A stretch of DNA of 64,000 nucleotides from Streptomyces sp. I6 (GTDB lineage: Bacteria > Actinomycetota > Actinomycetes > Streptomycetales > Streptomycetaceae): NCBI GenBank assembly GCA_003725745.1, contig RHDP01000001.1, positions 2,015,501-2,079,500 on the forward strand, written 5' to 3'. Made by a program: the position numbers and the translations under genes. Under the pieces are notes generated by a model. It saw nothing but the letters and a program-made list of their open reading frames with translations. It was not told the DNA's origin and did no database searches. The stretch's first letter is position 1. Every line of letters begins with the position of its first letter. Shown one piece after another: positions 41,397 to 49,648 of this stretch.

Positions 41397-41639
41397 TCAG
41401 GCCTGCTTCCTGCCGGGCCGGTCGGACTTGTCGAGGACCATCACCAGGCCCGCGATCAGCACGAACAGCGCGATCGGCGCCACGACGAACAGGCCGAGCG
41501 TCTCGGCCACGCTCAGGCCGGTCCCCGGGTGGTCGCCGTCGTCGCGGGTCAGCGCGAGCGCGGGGGACGACATGAGCAGCATCATCAGCGTCGTACCGGC
41601 CGCGACGGCGCCGGTGCGCAGGGCGTTCTTCTTGTCCAC
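41397..41639 (-). CDS. Small two-segment membrane protein, 80 residues
   Basis: I do not recognise this family by function. GTG 41639 opens VDKKNALRTGAVAAG, then a hydrophobic signal-like helix ending SSPALALT, a short polar stretch DDGDHPG, a second membrane helix (about 46-68) and a basic tail ending PGRKQA. That is a secreted-face loop between two helices, or a cleaved signal peptide plus one anchor. It starts 20 bases after the malQ stop on the same strand and is probably the last gene of the malQ transcript. Codon usage fits a real gene. Confidence 0.72.
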   Translation of the reverse strand: MDKKNALRTGAVAAGTTLMMLLMSSPALALTRDDGDHPGTGLSVAETLGLFVVAPIALFVLIAGLVMVLDKSDRPGRKQA

Positions 41640-41659
41640 GGTGCCAACGTAGCGAACGG

Positions 41660-43833
41660 CTAGGACGGCCGCGCGCCCGGGGTGCCCGTACGGGGAGCGG
41701 GCTCGGGCCGGAACACGTCCATGAGCGCGTGCAGCCTCGGCGAGGCGGCCAGGTCGTCCAGCGTCATCGGGCGGCCCGCGGCGTCCGCGACGGGCAGCCG
41801 CCAGTTCGGGTACTGGTCCCAGGTGCCGGGCAGGTTCTGCGGACGGCGGTCCCCCACGGCGTCCGGCAGCCAGACGCCGACCATGCGGGCCGGGGTCCGG
41901 AGCAGGAACCGGTACACCGCGCGGATCCCGCCCTCCTCGTCGTGCGTGCCCTCCGGCAGCAGACCGAGCCGGGCCAGACAGGCGCGCCATTCGGCCACCT
42001 CGGCGGAGTCCTCCCAGCGCTCCCTGTCCAGCGGCCGGGTGAGCAGGCCCAGCCGGTGGCGCAGCGCCACGTGCTCGCCCGTGAGGCGGGCGGCGGTGGA
42101 CGGCAGGTCGTGGGTGGTGGCGGTGGCCACGCAGCCCTCGCGCCAGTCCTCGGGCGGCAGCGGCCGGCCGCCGCCGGCCCAGTCGCGCTCGAACCAGAGG
42201 ACGGACGTGCCGAGCACTCCCCGGCGCGACAGCGCCTCGCGCACCCCGGGCTCGACGGTGCCGAGGTCCTCCCCTATGACGACCGCCCCGGCGCGGCGGG
42301 CCTCCAGCACCAGGACGGCGAGCATCGCCTCGGCGTCGTAGCGGACGTACGTGCCTTCGGTGGGCTGGGCCCCGACGGGGACCCACCAGAGCCGGAACAG
42401 GCCCATGACGTGGTCGAGGCGCAGCGCGCCCGCGTGCCGCAGGAGTCCGCGCAGCAGCCCCCGGAAGGGGGCGTAGCCGGAGGCGGCGAGCACGTCGGGC
42501 CGCCAGGGCGGCAGACCCCAGTCCTGGCCGCGGGCGTTGAACGCGTCGGGCGGGGCGCCCACCGACATCCCGGCGGCGAAGGCGTCCTGCTGGGCCCAGG
42601 CGTCCGCGCCGTCCGGGTGCACGCCGACCGCGAGGTCGTGCACGATCCCGACGGCCATCCGGGCGTCGCGGGCGGCCGCCGCGGCCGCCGCCAGCTGCTC
42701 GTCGGTCAGCCAGGCGAGCCGGCAGTGGAAGTCGACGCGGTCCATGAGGTCGCCGCGGGCACGGGCGGTCTCCGGGGAGCGCGGGTCGCGCAGGCCCTCG
42801 GGCCAGGTGTGCCAGTCGGAGCCGTGGACCTCGGCGAAGGCGCACCAGGTGGCGTGGTCGTCCAGCGCCCGGCCCCGCTCGGCCAGATAGGCGCAGTACG
42901 CGGCCCGGCGGCCGGGACCGAGGGGGACCCGCACCACCAGTTCCAGCGCCCGGGCCTTGAGCCGCCACACGGCGTCGCGGTCGATCAGCGCGGCCTTCTC
43001 CAGGACCGAGGCGCGCAGTTCGGCGGCCTGTTCCAGGATGGCGTCCAGCCGGTACCGGTCCTGGCCGGTGACGTACGCGTACTCGGGGATGTCCTCGATC
43101 CGCAGATGCACGGGGTCGGGGAACCGGCGCGAGGAGGGGCGGTAGGGGGACGGGTCGGTCGGCTCGCCGGGCACGGCCGCGTGCAGCGGGTTGACCTGCA
43201 CGAATCCCGATCCGAGGGCGCGTCCGGCCCAGGACGCCAGCTCGGCGAGGTCCCCGAGGTCGCCCATGCCCCAGGAGCGGCCGGACAGCAGCGAGTACAG
43301 CTGCACCAGGAAGCCGTGGACCCGCCCGGCGGGCTGGTCCACGGCCTCGGGGGCGACGACCAGCGCGGCGCTGCCGGTGCGCCCGCCGCTCGTCCGCACG
43401 GTCAGCCGGTGCACCCCGGCGGGCAGTTCCGCCCAGTGGTGCGCGGCGGGTGGGCAGCCCCCGGCGGGGGCGGGGCGCCCCGCGGCCGGTGGGCCGCCGG
43501 ACTCCGCCGCGGGCGCGTGGGGGACGTGTTCGCGCCATTCCAGCCGGCCGCCGTCCTCCAGGTCCACCCGCACCCGGGAGCCCGGTGGGACGGCGACGGG
43601 GGCGGCCCGGTGGCGGGGAGCCACGCGACCACGGTCGGCGGGAGCAGCCGCTCCTCGACGGCGGATTCGGCTGCCGCGAGGGCGGCGCGGACCGCTTCCG
43701 GTGTGGCGGCGTCCACGCCGAGGGCGGCGAGCACCGCGACGACCGTGGGGTCGGGGACGGGTACGGTGACGCCCGCCGAGGGCGAGTACGTGGTGGCGAC
43801 ACCGTGCAGCGCGGCGAGCCGGGCCAGGCCCAT
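41660..43833 (-). CDS. malQ: 4-alpha-glucanotransferase (amylomaltase), frame broken by one base as read
   Basis: Transfers alpha-1,4-glucan segments; GH77. The main frame holds the barrel, with ERDW, the LRLDHVMGLFRLWWVP region carrying the catalytic Asp, the GEDLGT motif with the acid/base Glu, and TTHDLPS. The N-terminal domain starting MGLARLAALHGVATTYSP lies in a second frame from ATG 43833. It connects at VVAWLP/RHRAAPVAVP if the G run at 43615-43618 had one more base, giving 724 residues, the normal length. The actinobacterial form has this extra N-terminal domain. The ATG directly follows the stop of the upstream repeat peptide, so the two are translationally coupled. Confidence 0.93.
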
Positions 43834-44094
43834 TCAGACTCCTGGGGACTCCGAGCCTCCGGCGTCGCCGGTGGCGGTGGGTTCGCTGGTGAGGGGGGCG
43901 GCGTCCACGAGAGGGGGCTCGCTGGTGAGCGGCAGTGCGGCGGCGAGCGGCGGCTCGCTCGTGAGCGGGCCGGCGTAGGGGAACGGGGCCTCGCCGGTCA
44001 GGGGCGGTACGGAGGTCAGCGGCGGCTCGCTGGTCAGCGGGCCGAGAACCTGTTTGGACAGGGCGGGGAGCAGAAGCTGTGCGGGTGCGGCCAC
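43834..44094 (-). CDS. Proline-rich repeat peptide, 86 residues, coupled to malQ
   Basis: I cannot assign a function. GTG 44094 has a perfect AGGAGG six bases upstream. After VAAPAQLLLPALSKQVLG the sequence consists of imperfect repeats built on PLTSEPPL: PLTSEPPLTSVPPLTGEAP, then PLTSEPPLAAAL, PLTSEPPLVDAA and PLTSEPTATG. Repeats are 12-14 residues apart with small residues between. The TGA stop abuts the malQ ATG with no gap. There is no membrane helix or obvious export signal. The gene could be a leader peptide tuning malQ translation or a structural peptide. A GTG further upstream would add an unlikely Arg/Cys-rich extension. Confidence 0.68.
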   Translation of the reverse strand: MAAPAQLLLPALSKQVLGPLTSEPPLTSVPPLTGEAPFPYAGPLTSEPPLAAALPLTSEPPLVDAAPLTSEPTATGDAGGSESPGV

Positions 44095-44349
44095 GGAGGG
44101 CCTCCTCACGATGGGCAACAGGACATTCGCAGCCCTACCCACTGGGCACGGCCGCAGACGTACACCTCTCGTCAACGTGTTCCGTGTCACATTCTGCTGT
44201 ACACAGGGGAGTTGGTCGGGGCGGTCGCGACTCGCGCGCGTCGATGGGCAAATACGACACAACCGTCAGCCGCATTGACACCTTCACCACAGCGGTGGTG
44301 GGCTCGGTTCCGATTCACGGGGGCACGGGGAGTCGAGGGGAGACCGGAC

Positions 44350-47274
44350 GTGCGGTTCGGGCGCAGGAAGCAGACGGCGACCGCCGTCGCCGTCGCCGTG
44401 ATCGGTGGGCTGCTCGGGACGGCTCCCGGGGCCCTCGCCGCCCCGGAGGTACCGGGCTCCACCAGTACGGCCGCCCCCGACCGGGAGGCCGCGGGAGCGC
44501 CGCCGCAGGTCTGGCCCCGCCCCCAGACGCTCAAGGCCACCGGTCCCGCCGTGCCGCTGGGTGAGGACGTGACGCTGCTGGCGGCCCCGGACGCCGACCC
44601 GTACGCCGTCGAGACCGTGCGCGCGTCCCTGCGCGCCGCCGGGGTGCGGAACGTCCACACGGAGCTGCCGGGCCGCGGCACGCTGCTCCATCTGGGCGGA
44701 ACCGGAGCACTCGAGGCGCTGCGCGCCCTGCGGGTACCCGAACGCGCCGATCTGCCCCGGGGCGGCTACCGGATCGGCACCGGCCGGGTCGCCGGACGCG
44801 ACACCGTCGCCGTGGACGGAATCGGCGCGGACGGGCTCTTCCACGGGGCCCAGACGCTGCGGCAGCTCGTCGTGAACCGCACCGTGCCCGGTGTGGCCCT
44901 ACGGGACTGGCCGGGCACGGCCGTACGCGGAGTGACGGAGGGCTTCTACGGCCGCCCGTGGAGCCATCAGCAGCGGCTGGCGCAGCTCGACTTCATGGGA
45001 CGCACCAAGCAGAACCGCTACCTCTACGCACCGGGCGACGACGCGTTCCGGCAGGCCCGCTGGCGCGAACCGTACCCCGCCGCCCAGCGCGCCGAGTTCC
45101 GCGAGCTGGCCGAGCGGGCCCGGCGCAACCATGTGACGCTCGCCTGGGCCGTCGCTCCCGCCCAGTCCATGTGCCTGGCCTCCGACGACGACGTGAAGGC
45201 GCTCAAGCGCAAGATCGACGCGATGTGGGCGCTCGGTGTGCGCGCCTTCCAGCTGCAGTTCCAGGACGTCAGCTACAGCGAGTGGCACTGCGACCGGGAC
45301 CCCGACGCCTTCGGTTCCGGCCCGGGCGCCGCGGCCAGGGCGCACGCGCGGCTCACCGGGGAGATCGCCGGGCACCTCGCCGAACGCCACCCCGGCGCGG
45401 AGCCGCTGACGGTGATGCCCACGGAGTTCTACCAGGACGGCGCGACCGAGTACCGCACGGCGCTCGCCACACTGCTGGACCCCGGCGTACAGGTCGCCTG
45501 GACGGGGGTGGGGGTCGTTCCGCGCACCATCACCGGACGGGAACTCGCCGGGGCCCGCCAGGTGTTCGGCCGCCCGATGGTCACCATGGACAACTACCCC
45601 GTCAACGACTACGCGCAGGGCCGTATCTTCCTCGGGCCCTACATCGGACGGGAGCCGGCCGTCGCGTCCGGTTCCGCCGCGCTGCTCGCCAACGCCATGG
45701 AGCAGCCGACGGTGTCCCGCATCCCGCTGTTCACGGCGGCCGACTACGCCTGGAACCCGAAGGGCTACCGGCCCCAGGAGTCCTGGCGCGCGGCGGTGGA
45801 CGACCTCGCGGGCGGCGACCCGCGGACCCGGGAGGCGCTCGGCGCGCTCGCCGGGAACCACTCCTCGTCCATCCTCGGCTCCACCGAGTCCGCGTACCTC
45901 CAGCCCCTGATGGCCGAGTTCTGGCGCTCGCGCACCACCGACGACGCCAAGGCCAGGGACGAGGCGGCGCGGCGGCTGCGGGCGGCCTTCACCGTGATGC
46001 GGGAGGCCCCGGAGCGGCTGTCCCCGCTCGGCGCCGAGGTCGGCCCCTGGCTGGACCAGCTGGCGCGCTACGGCACCGCCGGCGAACTCGCCGTCGACAT
46101 GCTGCAGGCCCAGGCGCGCGGCGACGGCGAGACGGCCTGGCGGACGTCGCTGGCGCTCACCCCCGTGCGCACCGGGATCGGCCGGGGGAAGGTGACCGTC
46201 GGCAAGGGCGTGCTCGACCCCTTCCTCACCCGGGTGGCGAAGGAGTCCGCCGCGTGGACGGGCGCCGACCGAAGGCCGGGCCCGGTGACCCGTACCGGCG
46301 ACACCTACACGGTCCGGCTGGACCGCGCCCGGCCCGTGGAGGCCGTGACCGCGATGACCGATCCCGGTCCGGACGGCGCCGCAGGCACGCTGGAGGCCCA
46401 TGTCCCGGGCCAGGGCTGGCAGACGCTCGGCGGGCTCGCGGCATCCGGCTGGACCCAGAGCCGCCTGAAGGGGCTGCGCGCGGACGCCCTCCGCATCACC
46501 GGCGCACCGGCGGCACCCTCGGTGCACGCCCTCGTGCCGTGGTTCGCCGACGAGCCCCGAGCCCGGCTCGCCCTCGGCCGGGGCGAGCTGGACGCGCCGA
46601 TCGGCGGCGGCCCGCAGCGCACCGAGGCGTACGTCGACGCCCAGCGGCCCGACGAGGTGCGCGGCGCGCTCACCGCCAAGGCACCCGAGGGCATCACGGT
46701 GGCCGTGCCGAAGGAGGTGCGGGCGCCCCGCGGCCGGCGCACGGCCGTGCCCGTCGAGGTGACGGTGCCGCCGGGGACTCCGGCGGGCGAGTACGAGGTG
46801 CCGTTCGCCTTCGGAGGGGAGGAGAGCACGCTGACCGTACGGGCCTACCCCGCGACCGGCGGCCCCGATCTGCTCCGCACGGCGGTGGCGTCGTCCTCCG
46901 GTGACGAGACCCCCGACTTCCCGGCGGCCGCCGCGACGGACGGCCACCCCGGCACCCGCTGGTCCTCCCCCGCCGAGGACGGCGCCTGGTGGCAGGCGGA
47001 GCTTCCCCGGCAGGTCCGGCTGGGCCAGGTCGTCCTGCACTGGCAGGACGCGCACGCGTCGAGGTACCGCATCCAGGTCTCGGCCGACGGGCGCACCTGG
47101 CGCACGGCCGCGACCGTCCGCGACGGCCGGGGCGGCCGCGAGTCGGTCCGCCTGGACGCACCGGGAACGCGTTTCGTCCGGGTGCAGGGGGACGCGCGGG
47201 CGACGCGCTTCGGCTACTCACTGTGGTCGGTCGAGGCCTACGCGGTGTCGGAGCGGGGCGCCGGCGAGCCCTGA
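44350..47274 (+). CDS. Secreted GH84-like beta-N-acetylglucosaminidase with CBM32 (F5/8 C) domain
   Basis: A 974-residue exported glycosidase. A signal peptide (TATAVAVAVIGGLLGTAPGALAA region, residues about 8-30) is followed by an N-terminal alpha/beta domain. The catalytic barrel opens with GVTEGFYGRPWSHQQRL (about 196-212), the GH84 signature, with NRYLYAPGDD, MPTEFYQDG and WTGVGVVP. The position of the GH84 catalytic Asp-Asp pair reads Gln305-Asp306 (LQFQDVS). A helical bundle follows, then a NEW3-like beta domain (about 780-830) and a C-terminal discoidin/CBM32 domain (about 840-965). GTG 44350 has GGGGAG upstream. A role in chitin or peptidoglycan-derived GlcNAc release is plausible. 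Confidence 0.88.
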   Translation: MRFGRRKQTATAVAVAVIGGLLGTAPGALAAPEVPGSTSTAAPDREAAGAPPQVWPRPQTLKATGPAVPLGEDVTLLAAPDADPYAVETVRASLRAAGVRNVHTELPGRGTLLHLGGTGALEALRALRVPERADLPRGGYRIGTGRVAGRDTVAVDGIGADGLFHGAQTLRQLVVNRTVPGVALRDWPGTAVRGVTEGFYGRPWSHQQRLAQLDFMGRTKQNRYLYAPGDDAFRQARWREPYPAAQRAEFRELAERARRNHVTLAWAVAPAQSMCLASDDDVKALKRKIDAMWALGVRAFQLQFQDVSYSEWHCDRDPDAFGSGPGAAARAHARLTGEIAGHLAERHPGAEPLTVMPTEFYQDGATEYRTALATLLDPGVQVAWTGVGVVPRTITGRELAGARQVFGRPMVTMDNYPVNDYAQGRIFLGPYIGREPAVASGSAALLANAMEQPTVSRIPLFTAADYAWNPKGYRPQESWRAAVDDLAGGDPRTREALGALAGNHSSSILGSTESAYLQPLMAEFWRSRTTDDAKARDEAARRLRAAFTVMREAPERLSPLGAEVGPWLDQLARYGTAGELAVDMLQAQARGDGETAWRTSLALTPVRTGIGRGKVTVGKGVLDPFLTRVAKESAAWTGADRRPGPVTRTGDTYTVRLDRARPVEAVTAMTDPGPDGAAGTLEAHVPGQGWQTLGGLAASGWTQSRLKGLRADALRITGAPAAPSVHALVPWFADEPRARLALGRGELDAPIGGGPQRTEAYVDAQRPDEVRGALTAKAPEGITVAVPKEVRAPRGRRTAVPVEVTVPPGTPAGEYEVPFAFGGEESTLTVRAYPATGGPDLLRTAVASSSGDETPDFPAAAATDGHPGTRWSSPAEDGAWWQAELPRQVRLGQVVLHWQDAHASRYRIQVSADGRTWRTAATVRDGRGGRESVRLDAPGTRFVRVQGDARATRFGYSLWSVEAYAVSERGAGEP

Positions 47275-47394
47275 GCACCCCCGGCCGTCCGGAGCTTCCC
47301 GGCGGCGGCCCGAGCATCCGGCGGGGCCCGGAGCCGGGCACGGCGGCGCGCGCCCGGCGGCCGGAGCGCGCGCACACGACAGTGGCCCGGATCC

Positions 47395-47931
47395 TCAGGC
47401 GGAAATGCCGTCGATCCGGGCCATCGCGTCGTCCGCGCCGTACGGCTGCAGGTATGGCAGCCAGCGCGGGTCCCTATGCCCGGTGCCGATGATGCGCCAG
47501 GCGAGGCCGCTCGGCGGGGCGGGTTGGTGCCGCAGCCGCCAGCCCAGCTCACGCAGGTGCCGGTCGGCCTTGACGTGGTTGCAGCGGCGGCACGCCGCCA
47601 CCACGTTGTCCCAGACGTGCTGACCGCCGCGACTGCGCGGAACGACGTGGTCGACGCTGGTTGCGACGCCACCGCAGTACATGCAGCGGCCCCCGTCGCG
47701 GGCGAACAGCGCACGACGGGTCAGAGGAACGGGCCCCCGGTAGGGGACCCGGACGAAACGCTTGAGCCGGACCACGCTGGGCGCGGGGATCACCCGGGTC
47801 GCGCTGTGCATGAAGGCGCCGGACTCCTCGAGGCAGACGGCCTTGTTCTCGAGGACGAGGACGAGCGCGCGGCGGAGCGGTACGACGCCGAGCGGCTCGT
47901 ACGACGCGTTGAGGACCAGGACATGCGGCAC
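47395..47931 (-). CDS. HNH endonuclease family protein
   Basis: A 178-residue protein. VPHVLVLNASYEPLGVVPLRRALVL, in parts VPHVLVLNASYEPLG and VVPLRRALVL, is the highly conserved N-terminus of a widespread actinobacterial HNH family. The nuclease motif follows: RCMYCG, SVDHVVPRSRGG, NVVAACRRCNHVKADR (Cys pairs and His of the beta-beta-alpha metal finger). GTG 47931 has AAGGAGG at ideal spacing, so the longer upstream reading is rejected. The biological role is unknown; the family is not tied to a mobile element here. It is convergent with the glycosidase gene. Confidence 0.92.
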   Translation of the reverse strand: MPHVLVLNASYEPLGVVPLRRALVLVLENKAVCLEESGAFMHSATRVIPAPSVVRLKRFVRVPYRGPVPLTRRALFARDGGRCMYCGGVATSVDHVVPRSRGGQHVWDNVVAACRRCNHVKADRHLRELGWRLRHQPAPPSGLAWRIIGTGHRDPRWLPYLQPYGADDAMARIDGISA

Positions 47932-48336
47932 GGATGCCTCCTTGTACGCCGGCGGCGCGTGGCTCGCGCCGGGACGATCTGTACTCAGTCTCTCCTCATG
48001 GCTGGTCGAAGCGCCACTACGTACCCGTAACGGGCCGGAGGGATTTTGTGTGCGCTCGGCCACACCGGAGCGATCGCCGCGCCGAGGCTCGTCCCTCCCC
48101 TGTGATGCGGCTCGTCCCGTCCCTGTGGAGCCCGGTCCCTCCCTTGTGGTGAGGCTCGCCTCTCCCCCGTCATCCGGGACGTCCCGTCCCTGTGGTGAGC
48201 CTCGCCTCTCCCCCGTGACGCGGGACGTCCCCTCCCAGTGGTGAGCCTCGTCTCTCCCTTGTGGAGAACGCCGGAGGCACGTCGTATGCCCCGATAGTGT
48301 GGATGGTCCGCCGATCGCACACCCGGAGGTTCCCCC
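47932..48336. other. Intergenic region between the HNH gene and mscS
   Basis: No gene is supported. About half is the 46-base minisatellite at 48084-48265. Promoters for both divergent genes must lie on either side of it. Confidence 0.55.
48084..48265. repeat. Minisatellite with a 46-base unit
   Basis: Full units at 48084-48129, 48151-48196 and 48197-48242, with partial units at 48130-48150 and 48243-48265. Each unit is two related halves, one starting GAGGCTCG or GAGCCTCG and the other GGGACGTCCC or GGCTCGTCCC, and ends TGTGG or AGTGG. The second and third units differ at only a handful of positions. Confidence 0.88.
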
Positions 48337-49518
48337 GTGTTCCTGGCCGCCGATCCGTCCGATCCGCCCGTCAGTCTCGACGAGGCCGCAGAGCGGGCCA
48401 ACGAGGCCGCCGGATGGGTGGAGCAGAACTGGGCCACCTGGCTGAACGTGGGTCTGCGGATCCTGCTGATCGTGGTGATCGCGGTCATGCTGCGGATCGC
48501 CGTCCGCCGGGCGCTCACCAAACTCATAGAGCGGATGAACCGCAGCGCCCAGGCCGTGGAAGGCACCGCACTCGGCGGTCTGCTGGTCAACGCCGAGCGG
48601 CGCAGGCAGCGCTCCGAGGCGATCGGCTCGGTGCTGAGGTCGGTCGCGTCGTTCGTGATCCTGGCCACGGCGGGTCTCATGGTGCTCGGCGCCCTCAACA
48701 TCAATCTGGCCCCGCTCCTCGCCTCCGCCGGCGTGGCGGGCGTGGCCCTCGGGTTCGGCGCGCGGAACCTGGTCACCGACTTCCTCTCCGGTGTCTTCAT
48801 GATCCTCGAGGACCAGTACGGAGTCGGCGACACGATCGACGCGGGGGTCGCCTCGGGCGAGGTGATCGAGGTGGGACTGCGGGTGACGAAACTGCGCGGT
48901 GACGACGGCGAGATCTGGTACGTCCGCAACGGCGAGATCAAGCGGATCGGCAACCGGAGCCAGGGCTGGGCGACGGCATCCGTGGAGGTGAACGTGCCAC
49001 CGTCAGAGGACCTGGGCCGGGTGCGCGAACTCATCGAGGAGGCCGCCGCGGCGATGGCCAAGGAGGAGCCGTGGAACGAACGGCTGTGGGGTCCGGTCGA
49101 GGTGCTGGGCCTGACCGAGGTGCTGATCGACCGGATGACGATCTCCGTGTCCGCGAAGACCATGCCGGGCAAGGCACTGGGCGTGGAGCGCGAGCTGCGC
49201 TGGCGCATCAAGCGCGCCTTCGACGAGGCGGGGGTGCGCATCGTCGGTGGAGTGCCGCAGCAGGCCGGGGACCAGGCGGCGCACGACCCGACGGCCGGCA
49301 TGGCGGCCCCGTCCGCCTACGCCTCCGCCACGTCGCCGCAGTCGGTGGCGGCGTCCCCGATCTCCCCTCCGGCCCCCTGTCGAAGTAGGGCCGCGGCCGG
49401 GCCGACCAGGTGCCCGGGACTCCGCGAGATTCCGGGGCATCACCTCCCGATACCGCCCGGCGCAGGGAATTTACCGACGGAAACACCTCCCTCGGCGCGT
49501 CCGCCCGCCGCGCCCTGA
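48337..49518 (+). CDS. MscS-family mechanosensitive ion channel
   Basis: A small-conductance channel that opens on membrane tension. There are three N-terminal helices, the third being the pore-lining GVAGVALGFGARNLVTDFLSG (about 130-150, key part LGFGARNLVTDF). The beta domain VGDTIDAG follows, then the C-terminal alpha/beta vestibule. As read the protein is 393 residues and its last 45 are an unconserved Pro/Arg-rich tail after ISPPAP. If the C run at 49373-49377 had one more base, it would end ISPPAPLSK with TAG at 49386-49388 (350 residues), which fits better. The true end is therefore uncertain. Start GTG 48337 follows GGAGG. Confidence 0.92.
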   Translation: MFLAADPSDPPVSLDEAAERANEAAGWVEQNWATWLNVGLRILLIVVIAVMLRIAVRRALTKLIERMNRSAQAVEGTALGGLLVNAERRRQRSEAIGSVLRSVASFVILATAGLMVLGALNINLAPLLASAGVAGVALGFGARNLVTDFLSGVFMILEDQYGVGDTIDAGVASGEVIEVGLRVTKLRGDDGEIWYVRNGEIKRIGNRSQGWATASVEVNVPPSEDLGRVRELIEEAAAAMAKEEPWNERLWGPVEVLGLTEVLIDRMTISVSAKTMPGKALGVERELRWRIKRAFDEAGVRIVGGVPQQAGDQAAHDPTAGMAAPSAYASATSPQSVAASPISPPAPCRSRAAAGPTRCPGLREIPGHHLPIPPGAGNLPTETPPSARPPAAP

Positions 49519-49648
49519 CGGCTTCCCAACCGCAATACGAGGTGGAGGAGTTGAGCGGGGGGCGCCGTTCCCCCGTAATCCCCTGTAACCAACGCCTCCG
49601 CGGCGCGCGAAGCACCAGGGGCGCGGAGCGCAGCAAGTGAGGGGTCCG

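Noticed and set aside
41397-43802. An 801-codon minus-strand frame over malQ
   Set aside because: The conserved malQ reading is in other frames; only the last 80 codons of this frame correspond to a plausible gene.
48084-48265. Possible CRISPR array
   Set aside because: Units are contiguous and degenerate with no unique spacers and no cas genes nearby.
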